Positions 56,627-64,000 of a stretch of DNA of 64,000 bases are shown in pieces. Source of the stretch: Rothia kristinae NBRC 15354. Its GTDB lineage: Bacteria; Actinomycetota; Actinomycetes; Actinomycetales; Micrococcaceae. Position 1 is the stretch's first letter. The number at the start of each line of letters is the position of its first letter. The position numbers and the translations under genes are program-made. The notes beneath the pieces were generated by a model, which saw only the letters and a list, made by a program, of their open reading frames with translations, was not told the DNA's origin and ran no database searches. The stretch covers positions 62,001-126,000 of the forward strand of contig NZ_BCSM01000003.1 in NCBI RefSeq assembly GCF_001570865.1, written 5' to 3'.

Positions 56627-57754
56627 ATGCGCAGGAGCATCATCGCTCAGCACCCGTCGACGCCGTCTGCGTCGGCTCATTCACATCTCACCGCCGCCCC
56701 GCGGGGCGGGTCCGCCCGCGTGCGGGGACGCGCCCGGGCGGCGCTGCCGCTGTGCGCCGGGCTGGCGCTGGCCGGCCTCGTCGTCGGTCCGGCTCAGGCG
56801 GATCAGGACGCCGCGGCCCCGGCCGCGCAGTTCGCGCCCAGCACGCCGAGCAAGCACATGCGCCAGGACGGCGCCCGCGTGCTGTCCACCGTGGACCTGC
56901 CCGGCCCGCTCACCGACCTGCGCCTGGGCGACTCGCCGCTGGACGCCCAGCTGGACTGCTCCAGTCTCACCGTGCAGCAGGGCGCCAGCTCACAGGGACG
57001 GCTGCCGGAGGCCTGGAGCACGGTGCAGCCCTCCGCGGTGGACTGCCGGGACTCCGGGTTCGTCCTGGGCCTGCCGGACGTTCCCGAAGGGCAGGTGCTG
57101 CGCATCACCTACAGCGCCACCCACGCCCCCGGGGCCACCGAGGCCCTGAACCGCTACGAGGTGAGCAGCCGGGAGGCCAGCGGCGCCTACACCGCGACCC
57201 TGGCGCTGACGGCGCCGGACAGCGTGCCCGGACCCAGCGCCAGCCCCTCCCCGTCGGCCACCACCCCGACCGCCCCGCAGCCCACGCCCTCGGCGACGGC
57301 CACCCCGTCCCCGAGCGCCTCCGCCACGCCGTCGGCCACCCCGTCGCCCCGTGCCACGCCCTCCGCGTCGAGCACGCCGTCGGCGACGGCCACGCCCTCC
57401 GGCGCGAGCACGCCCTCGCCCTCGGCCAGCACCTCCGCCGTGCCCTCCGCTCCGGTCACCCCGGAGGCCGGGGGCTCGAGCACGCCCTCGGCCTCCGCCA
57501 GCACGGCCGCGGCCCCGGCGCCCACCTCCGCCGGCCCCGGGGATCGCATCCCGACCCTCGGCGAGCAGGCCCAGCCCGCGGCCGGCACGACCGCGGAGCA
57601 GCCGACGTCGAGCACCGCGTCGTCCGGTGATCGGCTGGCCTCCACCGGCGCCGCCGTCACCGGCTGGAGTATCCTCGGCGTCGGCCTCCTGGCCCTGGGC
57701 GGGGCCCTCCTGGTCCTCGCCCGCCGGCGTCGGCTGAACCGCCGGGACGCCTGA
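56627..57754 (+). CDS. LAxTG-anchored cell-wall surface protein with Pro/Ser/Thr/Ala stalk
   Basis: A 375-residue exported protein. A long signal peptide (about 1-58, with a hydrophobic core at 40-53 and QADQ cleavage region) leads to a 130-residue globular domain (about 80-200) with two cysteines. A Pro/Ser/Thr/Ala-rich stalk (about 205-335) follows. The C-terminus is a sorting signal: LASTG at 337-341, a hydrophobic helix, then RRRR. LAxTG is the motif of class E sortases in high-GC actinobacteria. I do not recognise the globular domain. AGGGGGAAG precedes the ATG. It is the first gene of a surface cluster. Confidence 0.85.
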   Translation: MRRSIIAQHPSTPSASAHSHLTAAPRGGSARVRGRARAALPLCAGLALAGLVVGPAQADQDAAAPAAQFAPSTPSKHMRQDGARVLSTVDLPGPLTDLRLGDSPLDAQLDCSSLTVQQGASSQGRLPEAWSTVQPSAVDCRDSGFVLGLPDVPEGQVLRITYSATHAPGATEALNRYEVSSREASGAYTATLALTAPDSVPGPSASPSPSATTPTAPQPTPSATATPSPSASATPSATPSPRATPSASSTPSATATPSGASTPSPSASTSAVPSAPVTPEAGGSSTPSASASTAAAPAPTSAGPGDRIPTLGEQAQPAAGTTAEQPTSSTASSGDRLASTGAAVTGWSILGVGLLALGGALLVLARRRRLNRRDA

Positions 57755-57934
57755 GGCCGTCCTCCGGACGCGGCGGCGGGCGGGGCCCGCCGCCGCACCC
57801 GGACTCGGGCCTCCGCCGGGAGCCCGCCGGTCATCGCCGGCATCACCGCTCGCGCACCGGGCGCCCCTCCCCGCCGCACGACCGGCCGGGAGCCGGCCAT
57901 CGCATCACATCGCACGTCTTCTCAGGGGGAATCC

Positions 57935-58672
57935 ATGACGGAGCACCACCATCCCGTCGCCCGCACCCGCCGGATCGCGGTCGGGGTCCTGATCCTGGCC
58001 CTGGTCCTCGGGTTCGGTCTCTGGTGGGCGCTGGCCCGCACCGGAGCGGACCACGAGGCCGGCGACGCCGAGGCATCGGAGACGGCCGCGGCCTCCGCGG
58101 ATCCCTCCCACCCGTCCGCGCAGGCTTCGGCCTCCCCGCAGCCCTCGGCCCCGGCCACCGCGATCGCCGATCCCGAGGCCCCCAAGGACAGCTTCACCGA
58201 CGCCCCCGCCCCGCAGGACGCCGAACCCCAGGCCCTGGACGCCGCCCTGGCCGCCCAGGAGGAGGCCGCCGGGAAGCAGGCCGAGGAGACCGAGGACTCC
58301 GCGGACGCTGGGGAAGCGGACCCGGAGGAATCCGCGCCCGGCGCGCAGGAGCTGGCCCAGCACCTCAGCGGGTCCGCCCTGGAGGAGGCCCTCGCGGAGC
58401 TCAGCGAGGCGCAGGCCAACGGCTGGCGCATCGAGGGGCGGCCCCGCGTGGTCGGGCAGCCCCGGATGCGCACCCTCGAGCACGACGGCGCCCCCGCCCG
58501 CCAGCTGGCCGTCTGCCTGGACTCCAGCGACGTGAAGGTCCTGGACCAGGCCGGCAAGACGCTGGGCACCGGCTCCGGACCGGAGCGGGTCCTGAATCTC
58601 TACACCCTCGTCCAGCAGGACGGCACCTGGATGGTCGCCGAACACGCCCTGCCAGCGGACACCGCCTGCTGA
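57935..58672 (+). CDS. Membrane-anchored extracytoplasmic protein, function unknown
   Basis: A 245-residue protein. One N-terminal transmembrane helix (about 14-34) follows a short basic cytoplasmic end. Next is an Ala/Ser/Glu/Pro-rich, low-complexity spacer (about 38-140). A compact C-terminal domain (about 145-245) contains WRIEGRPRVVGQPRMRTLE, RQLAVCLDSSDVKVLD and YTLVQQDGTWMVAEHAL, with two cysteines. This end recalls small NTF2-like lipoprotein domains, but no family can be named. CAGGGGGAATCC before the ATG is a fair binding site. It lies between two surface-protein genes. Confidence 0.75.
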   Translation: MTEHHHPVARTRRIAVGVLILALVLGFGLWWALARTGADHEAGDAEASETAAASADPSHPSAQASASPQPSAPATAIADPEAPKDSFTDAPAPQDAEPQALDAALAAQEEAAGKQAEETEDSADAGEADPEESAPGAQELAQHLSGSALEEALAELSEAQANGWRIEGRPRVVGQPRMRTLEHDGAPARQLAVCLDSSDVKVLDQAGKTLGTGSGPERVLNLYTLVQQDGTWMVAEHALPADTAC

Positions 58673-58769
58673 GCCGAAGCCCGGCCACCGCGCTCGGGCC
58701 CCGGGCCCGCCGGCCCGGCCCCCACGCTGCACACCCATCACCCACCACCTCACCCGAAACGAGGCCCCC

Positions 58770-61700
58770 ATGTCCCGACTCCTCTCCGGCCGCCGCCGGA
58801 ACCACCCGGCCGAGTCCTCCTCGGCCCCGGGCCGCCGCCTGCGCCTGAGCGCCGCCGGAGCCCTCGCCCTGCTGGTGGCCCTGCCCCTGGGCGCCGCCCC
58901 GGCCACCGCCGCCCCGTCCGAGGCGGATGGCCGTTCCCAGGAGACCGCCGCGGCCTCCTGCTGGGAGATCAAGCAGAACGACCCCTCCGCGAAGTCCGGG
59001 ACCTACTGGCTGTGGACCCCGCAGCTGCCGCAGCCGCAGCAGTTCCACTGCGACCAGGAGACCGACGGCGGCGGCTGGGTCATGATCGGGCGCGGCCGCG
59101 AGAACTGGAAGGAGACCTACGCCGGCACCGGCTCCGCCCAGGACATCGCGGACACCCCGGACGGCACCGGCGCCTTCTCCACCGCCCAGCTGCCCTCCAC
59201 CACCGTGGACGCCCTGCTGAACGGGCAGGCCCCCACCGAGCTGTCCGACGGCATCCGCCTGCGGCGGGCCCTGGACACCTCCGGCAGCCAGTGGCAGGAG
59301 GTGCGGATGCAGCGCAAGTACTCCCCGCGCTGGACCTGGACCTTCCGCTCCCAGACCCCCCTGACCTCCTTCTCCTTCGACAACCCCTCCTCCGGCAGCT
59401 CCTGCAGCTGGTGGCAGATCTTCTGCGGCAGCGGCTCCTCGTACGGCTCCGACTACTCCACCTCGCGCCCCACCGCGGATCAGACCACCGAGTACTTCGG
59501 CCAGCCCGGCAACCGCGCCTACAACCGGGTGCTCTTCCGGGAGTCCAAGGACCAGGGCTACGTGACCGGCTTCGGCTACGACCGCAGCGTGCTCCCCGGA
59601 TCCGTCTCCTCCGGCGTCGGGCAGAACCCGTCCTCCTACCTCTGGTCCGAGACCAACGGCTGGGCCCAGCCCTTCACCCAGATGTACCTGCGCCCCAAGG
59701 TGCGCAGCAGCGACCTCGCCGGTCTGCAGACCGCCGAGAACGGCTCCTACACGGCCTCGGACCGCCGCGAGCTGCCCAACAGCGGCGCGGAGAAGACCTC
59801 CTGGGGCGCCACCGGCTACGCCAACGGCACCCGCACGGAGATGAACACCCAGGTCCAGGCCTTCGCCGAGGTGGACGGCACCGTCTTCGTGGGCGGGAAC
59901 TTCGCCAAGCTCAACCGCGGATCCGATGCCGGCGAGAGCTTCGACCAGTCCTACCTGGCTGGTCTGGACCGGGACACCACCGCTCCCCGGCAGGAGTTCC
60001 GCCCCCGCCTGGACGGGCAGGTCAAGGCCATGGCCGTCGTGGACGGCAAGCTCGCCATCGGCGGGGAGTTCACCCACGTGAACGGCGAGGACCGTCCGGG
60101 CTTCGCCGTGCTGGACCCGCGCACCGGAGCGCTGGATCCCGCCTGGTCGGACGTGCGCCTGGAGAACCGCACCAAGACCGGCGTGGTGCAGGTCAAGGCG
60201 ATGGACGTGCGCGAGGGCTCCCTGTACCTGGCCGGCGCGTTCACCCACACCACCGGACCGGACACCCCAGCCGTCTGGGCGCGCAACGCGGTGCGCATCG
60301 GCATCGCCGACCGGAAGCCGGACCGGAACTGGAACCCCAACTTCAACGGCACGGTCAACGGCATCGGCGCCAGCACGGACGGCGAGCGCGTCTACGCCGC
60401 CGGGTACTTCAGCCGCTCCAAGGACAGCTCCGCCTTCCGCCTGGCCGCCGTGAACGCCTCGGACGCCGTGCAGCCCCGGGAGTGGAACTACAAGCCCAGC
60501 TACACCCCGGCCTCCCCGGATCAGGTCATGTGGGGCTTCCAGTTCGACGTCCAGGACACCGATGAGGGCCAGGTCTGGGTCGGCGGCACCGAGCACATGC
60601 TGCACCGCTACGACTCCCGGACCCTGCAGCGCACCGGCTCCAACATCACCCGCGACGGCGGGGACTTCCAGTCCCTGTCCTCCTCCGGGCGCACCCTGTA
60701 CGGCTCCTGCCACTGCGGGGATTGGACCTACCAGGGCGCCCAGTACCACTCGCAGAACGACTCCGCCTGGGATGTGGCCGATGAGATCAGCCTGATCGGC
60801 GCCTGGGATGAGCAGACCGGGAGCTACCTGCCCGAGTTCAACCCGGATCTGAAGGGCCCCGGCGGCTGGGGCGTGTGGTCCAGCTTCACCGACTCCCGCG
60901 GGGTCCTGTGGGCCGGGGGCAGCCTGGATCGCTCCGTGTCCGTGTCCGGCTCCTCTCAGTGGAGCGGCGGATTCGTCCGCTTCGCCCCCCGGGATGTGCA
61001 GCCGCCGGCCGTGCCGCAGTCCGTGGCCGTGACCGCCGGTGAGCGCGACGCCGTCACCTGGGCCCCCGTGGCCGAGAAGAACGTCACCTACCAGGTCCTG
61101 CGCGACGGCAGGGTGATCGGCTCCACCCGGGAGAACCGCCTGGAGGTCTCGCATCGAGACGGCGCCCGGTACGCGGTGCGAGCCATGGACTCGGCCCAGA
61201 ACCACTCGGCCACCCTGGTTCCCGTCGCCGCCGGGCAGAAGCCGGAGGAGGAGCAGGCCCCGCAGACCCCGGAGCCCACGCCCACCCCCGAGGAGCAGAC
61301 CTCCGCCTCCCCGGAGGAGCAGCCCAGCCCCTCGGCCTCCGAGCAGGCCTCCGCCGAGCCCGAGCCGAGCGCCTCCGCCTCCCCCGAGGAGCAGACCACG
61401 GCCGAGCCCACCCCCTCCGCCACCGAGCAGCCGCGGGAGACCGCGCTGGTCGAGGAGTCCGACGAGTGGGAGTACCGCCAGGCCGAGACCGCCTCGGATC
61501 CCTCCTGGAACACCGATGATCCCGCGCAGGAGGACGGGTGGCACCGGGGCACCGCTCCCCTGGGCTGGGGCTCGAAGGATCTGGGCACCACCCTGGAGCG
61601 CGCCGCCTCCAAGCCGCTGACCACCTACTACCGCAAGACCGTCCGGCTGGAGAAGGGCCACGGGGATCTCCGGCTGCGGACCTGGGCCGATGACGGCCTG

Positions 61701-61979
61701 CTGCTCACGGTCAACGGCAAGGAGGTGCGCCGGGAGAACCTGCCCGACGGGAAGATCACCCTGAGCTCCTATGCCACCGCCGCTCCCCGCACGGGCGCGG
61801 CCCGAAAGAGCCCGATCACCGTGACCATCCCCGCCGAGGATCTGCCGGAGGAGGGGGAGATCGTGCTGGGCGCCGAAGTCCACGCCAACTACCGCTCCAC
61901 CCCGGATTCCAGCTTCGGCCTGACCGCCGCGCTCCTCGCGCCCGCGGGTGCCGCCGAGGATCAGGAGGACGCCCGATGA
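58770..61979 (+). CDS. Large secreted mosaic protein with fibrinogen-like, propeller and beta-sandwich regions
   Basis: A 1069-residue exported protein with a signal peptide at about 1-48. Residues 63-325 are fibrinogen-like: SCWEIKQNDPSAKSGTYWLW and HCDQETDGGGWVMIGRGREN (CDxxxxGGGW type). Residues 360-740 hold recurring blades such as GTVFVGGNFAKLN, GKLAIGGEFTHVNG and GSLYLAGAFTHTT, typical of delta-60-type beta-propellers. An FN3-like segment (745-825), an acidic Pro/Ser/Glu stalk (825-895) and a C-terminal beta-sandwich (897-1060: WADDGLLLTVNGKEV) follow. The last resembles galactose-binding-like modules. No sortase signal is seen, so it is free or held by its binding domains. The stop overlaps the next gene (ATGA). 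Confidence 0.85.
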   Translation: MSRLLSGRRRNHPAESSSAPGRRLRLSAAGALALLVALPLGAAPATAAPSEADGRSQETAAASCWEIKQNDPSAKSGTYWLWTPQLPQPQQFHCDQETDGGGWVMIGRGRENWKETYAGTGSAQDIADTPDGTGAFSTAQLPSTTVDALLNGQAPTELSDGIRLRRALDTSGSQWQEVRMQRKYSPRWTWTFRSQTPLTSFSFDNPSSGSSCSWWQIFCGSGSSYGSDYSTSRPTADQTTEYFGQPGNRAYNRVLFRESKDQGYVTGFGYDRSVLPGSVSSGVGQNPSSYLWSETNGWAQPFTQMYLRPKVRSSDLAGLQTAENGSYTASDRRELPNSGAEKTSWGATGYANGTRTEMNTQVQAFAEVDGTVFVGGNFAKLNRGSDAGESFDQSYLAGLDRDTTAPRQEFRPRLDGQVKAMAVVDGKLAIGGEFTHVNGEDRPGFAVLDPRTGALDPAWSDVRLENRTKTGVVQVKAMDVREGSLYLAGAFTHTTGPDTPAVWARNAVRIGIADRKPDRNWNPNFNGTVNGIGASTDGERVYAAGYFSRSKDSSAFRLAAVNASDAVQPREWNYKPSYTPASPDQVMWGFQFDVQDTDEGQVWVGGTEHMLHRYDSRTLQRTGSNITRDGGDFQSLSSSGRTLYGSCHCGDWTYQGAQYHSQNDSAWDVADEISLIGAWDEQTGSYLPEFNPDLKGPGGWGVWSSFTDSRGVLWAGGSLDRSVSVSGSSQWSGGFVRFAPRDVQPPAVPQSVAVTAGERDAVTWAPVAEKNVTYQVLRDGRVIGSTRENRLEVSHRDGARYAVRAMDSAQNHSATLVPVAAGQKPEEEQAPQTPEPTPTPEEQTSASPEEQPSPSASEQASAEPEPSASASPEEQTTAEPTPSATEQPRETALVEESDEWEYRQAETASDPSWNTDDPAQEDGWHRGTAPLGWGSKDLGTTLERAASKPLTTYYRKTVRLEKGHGDLRLRTWADDGLLLTVNGKEVRRENLPDGKITLSSYATAAPRTGAARKSPITVTIPAEDLPEEGEIVLGAEVHANYRSTPDSSFGLTAALLAPAGAAEDQEDAR

Positions 61980-62722
61980 GCCGCTCCCAGACCGACCGTC
62001 CCGGCTTCGCCGAGACCCTCCGAGCCCTCAACGGCGCCCAGAAGCCCGGGCACGGCGTGCCCGCCTACACCCGGTGGGTCAACCGCCGGGCGGCCCGGGT
62101 CTTCGCGGCCGGCGCCGTGGCGCTGGGGATCGGCCCCAACGGGGTCACCGCGGTCTCCGCTCTGCTGTCCGCCGGGGCCATCGCGGTGCTGCTGCTGGCC
62201 GATCCCACGGTGCTCACCGCCGTGATCGCGGCCCTGCTGTTCGCCCTGGGATACGCGATGGACTCCGCCGACGGCCAGGTGGCTCGGGTCACCGGGGCCT
62301 CCTCGCCCGGCGGGGAGTGGCTGGACCACGTCGTGGACTCCGTGCGCGTGCCCGCCATCCACCTGACGGTGGCCGTCGGGTTCCTGCGCCACCCCGAGCA
62401 CTTCCCCGGCCACGGCTGGGGCTCGGCCTGGATGCCGCTGCTGTTCTGCGTGGTGGCGGTGGGCCACTTCATGAGTCAGATCCTCGCCGAGCAGCTGCGG
62501 CGCACCCGCCGCACCGCCGCGCCCTCCTCGGGCGGGACGCTGCGCTCCTTCCTGAACCTGCACATGGACGCGGGCACGCTGTGCTGGATCTTCCTCCTGT
62601 GGGGCTTCGGCACCGTGTTCGTCATCGCCTACGGCCTGCTGCTGGCCGCGACCGTCCTGACCGTGGCCGTGTCCATGCGCCGCAAGTACCAGTCCCTGAA
62701 CACCCCGGGAGATCCCTCATGA
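61976..62722 (+). CDS. CDP-alcohol phosphatidyltransferase family membrane protein
   Basis: A 248-residue membrane enzyme with five or six helices. It carries the complete active-site motif D96-x2-D99-G100-x2-A103-R104-x8-G113-x3-D117-x3-D121. Such enzymes transfer a phospho-alcohol from a CDP-activated donor to a lipid or sugar acceptor. It is adjacent to glycosyltransferases and not to phospholipid genes, so a role in a phosphodiester-containing surface polymer or glycolipid is plausible, but the substrate is not known. It is coupled at both ends by ATGA overlaps. Confidence 0.9.
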   Translation: MSRSQTDRPGFAETLRALNGAQKPGHGVPAYTRWVNRRAARVFAAGAVALGIGPNGVTAVSALLSAGAIAVLLLADPTVLTAVIAALLFALGYAMDSADGQVARVTGASSPGGEWLDHVVDSVRVPAIHLTVAVGFLRHPEHFPGHGWGSAWMPLLFCVVAVGHFMSQILAEQLRRTRRTAAPSSGGTLRSFLNLHMDAGTLCWIFLLWGFGTVFVIAYGLLLAATVLTVAVSMRRKYQSLNTPGDPS

Positions 62723-63642
62723 GCACCCTGCCCCGCGTCACCGCGGTGATCGCCACCATCGGACGTCCGGAGCTGCTGCGCCGGGCCGTGCGCTCCCTGC
62801 TCGCCCAGGACTACCCGGGGGAGGTCGAGGTGATCGTCTCCTACGACCACATCGCCATCGACCCCCTCGAGGACGTGGCGGTGCCCGCCGGGCGCACCCT
62901 GCGCACCGTCGCCAACCAGCACCGCCAGGGGCTGGCCGGCGGACGCAACACCGGGGCGCAGCTGGGCACCGGGGAGCTGATCGGGTTCTGCGACGATGAC
63001 GACGAGTGGCTGCCCGGCAAGCTCGACGCGCAGGTGCGGCTGTGGCGCGAGCACCCGGAGGCCGCGGCCGTGTCCTGCTCGGTGCTGCTGCGCAGCGACG
63101 GACGGGACCATCGGATGCTCGCCCCCGCCCGCGCCGAGTTCGAGGACCTGCTGCGGGACCGGGTGGCGGCCCTGCACTCCACCTCCACCATCTACCGGCG
63201 GGAGGACCTGCTGCCCGGCGGGGCCATCGGCCCCTTCGACGAGGAGCTGCCCGCCTCCTACGGGGAGGACTACGACTTCCTGCTGCGCACGGCCCGCACC
63301 GGCCCCATCCTCAGCGTCACCGCTCCCCTGGTGCGGGTCCTGTGGGATCGTCCCTCCTTCTTCGCCCGCCGCTGGGAGAACATGGCCGCCGGTCTGACGT
63401 ACCTGCTGCGCAAGTTCCCGGAGTTCGAGTCCAGCCCGCGCGGGCTGGCCCGCATCGCCGGGCAGGTGGCGTTCTGCCACGCCGCCGCCGGACACCGCGG
63501 CCGGGCGCGCACCTGGGCGCGGGCGGCCCTGCGCCGGGATCCCCGCCAGCTGCGCGCTTGGGCCGCCCTGGTGGTGGCCGCCGGCGTCATCTCCGGGGAG
63601 ACCCTGGTGCGGTGGGTGGAGAAGACCGGGAAGGGGCTGTGA
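62719..63642 (+). CDS. Glycosyltransferase family 2 protein
   Basis: A 307-residue GT-A enzyme. VTAVIATIGRPELLRRAVRSL begins at residue 7. AGGRNTGAQLGTGELIGFCDDDDEW holds the metal-binding acidic cluster, and LPASYGEDYDFLLRTA supplies the catalytic base region. The C-terminus is Arg/Ala-rich and has no clear membrane helix. Donor and acceptor are unknown. It is translationally coupled to the CDP-alcohol transferase and followed after 4 bp by a multispanning membrane protein. Confidence 0.88.
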   Translation: MSTLPRVTAVIATIGRPELLRRAVRSLLAQDYPGEVEVIVSYDHIAIDPLEDVAVPAGRTLRTVANQHRQGLAGGRNTGAQLGTGELIGFCDDDDEWLPGKLDAQVRLWREHPEAAAVSCSVLLRSDGRDHRMLAPARAEFEDLLRDRVAALHSTSTIYRREDLLPGGAIGPFDEELPASYGEDYDFLLRTARTGPILSVTAPLVRVLWDRPSFFARRWENMAAGLTYLLRKFPEFESSPRGLARIAGQVAFCHAAAGHRGRARTWARAALRRDPRQLRAWAALVVAAGVISGETLVRWVEKTGKGL

Positions 63643-63646
63643 CCCC

Positions 63647-64000
63647 TTGACCGCATCCGCCGCCGTGCGCCCCGCCGCCGAGGCCTCCGCTGCCCGCCCC
63701 CGTCCTGCCGCCGGCGGGCGGGCCCTGCCGGCGTGGCCGCTGCTGGGTCTGATCTGGGGCTACCCGGTCCTGTGGGCGCTGGGGCTGTCCCAGTTCGCCC
63801 CCACGGTCCTGTGCCTGCTCATGCTCGCGCTGCTCCTGCTGCGCGGGCACCTGCGGGTGCTGCCCGGCCTGTGGGCCTGGGGGGCGCTGCTGCTGTGGAT
63901 GCTGGGCTCGACGGCGATGCTCGGCTCGGCCACGGACCTGATCGGCTGGGGCATGCGCTTCACCGTCGTGCTCAACGCCGGGATCTGCGCGCTGTACTAC
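63647..64000 (+). CDS. Multispanning membrane protein, N-terminal part (possible O-antigen ligase/polymerase)
   Basis: The first 118 residues are seen and the gene runs off the right edge. A TTG start is proposed because the frame opens 4 bp after the glycosyltransferase stop and a GGGAAGGGG sequence precedes it; an in-frame GTG lies six codons on. After a basic, Pro/Ala-rich N-terminus there are at least three hydrophobic helices (WPLLGLIWGYPVLWALGL, TVLCLLMLALLLL, LWAWGALLLWMLGS). The layout and setting suggest a Wzy/O-antigen-ligase-like polymerase, but too little is present to decide. Confidence 0.6.
   Translation, partial: MTASAAVRPAAEASAARPRPAAGGRALPAWPLLGLIWGYPVLWALGLSQFAPTVLCLLMLALLLLRGHLRVLPGLWAWGALLLWMLGSTAMLGSATDLIGWGMRFTVVLNAGICALYY

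Noticed and set aside
57235-57500. Short Ser/Pro/Thr-coding repeats as a CRISPR or minisatellite
   Set aside because: The repeats are irregular, in frame, and explained by a surface-protein stalk; no spacer pattern exists.
58401-61883. 1160-codon minus-strand frame opposite the mosaic exoprotein
   Set aside because: It is Gly/Ala/Val/Leu-rich without any motif. The plus strand has a signal peptide and recognisable domains.

Overview
The window is chromosomal DNA of a high-GC Gram-positive actinobacterium, most likely of the Micrococcales (Micrococcaceae-like, in the manner of Kocuria or Micrococcus). The evidence is the very GC-rich third codon positions, frequent GTG starts, a secreted Rpf-type protein with a LysM domain, an actinobacterial acyl-CoA carboxylase with an epsilon subunit, a SAM-IV riboswitch, an LAxTG (sortase E-type) sorting signal, and the gene neighbourhoods (frr-pyrH-tsf-rpsB, dus-dgt-dnaG, gatCAB-ligA, lpdA-PNP-phosphosugar mutase). 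The genus is inference. I see no prophage, insertion sequence, CRISPR array or replication origin.

Layout. 0-4.5 kb: translation genes frr, pyrH, tsf and rpsB on the minus strand, a divergent LytM-type protein and a CAU tRNA. 4.6-7.7 kb: a GT4 glycosyltransferase, a holin-superfamily membrane protein, an internally deleted panE-like gene and tRNA-Asn. 7.8-16.4 kb: dnaG, dgt and dus; an SDR enzyme; an alkyltransferase-like protein, a GNAT protein and glyS; a small S4 protein. 16.3-18.1 kb: a GT2 gene with a probable 3' frameshift, and an esterase. 18.2-21.1 kb: metY-metX behind a SAM-IV riboswitch. 21.2-26.1 kb: an operon of amino-acid permease, prolyl-oligopeptidase-type peptidase and GT4. 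26.1-37.1 kb: gatCAB, rpf, ligA, a PP2C phosphatase overlapping a pH-sensor-type adenylate cyclase, a PH-domain membrane protein and birA. 37.3-45.5 kb: YciI-like protein, acyl-CoA carboxylase beta and epsilon subunits, a DUF885 protein, a dicarboxylate symporter, maf and the biotinylated carboxylase alpha subunit. 45.6-56.4 kb: an MHS-type transporter, LpdA-type flavoprotein, a nucleoside-salvage set (PNP, phosphosugar mutase, DeoC), a small membrane protein and mfd. 56.6-64 kb: a plus-strand surface cluster that runs off the window.

How the genes work together. birA sits beside the carboxylase genes whose biotin carrier it would charge. PNP, the mutase and DeoC form a plausible route from deoxynucleosides to glyceraldehyde-3-phosphate and acetaldehyde. 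metY-metX make homocysteine under SAM control. The right end is the most distinctive part. An LAxTG-anchored stalk protein and a membrane-anchored orphan are followed by a 1069-residue secreted mosaic protein with fibrinogen-like, propeller and beta-sandwich regions. That gene is translationally coupled to a CDP-alcohol phosphatidyltransferase and a GT2 enzyme, and a multispanning membrane protein follows. This reads as a cell-surface glycopolymer or adhesin locus.

A recurrent signature is a TANNNT box 6-7 nt before the start codon, which suggests that several genes here are transcribed without a leader.
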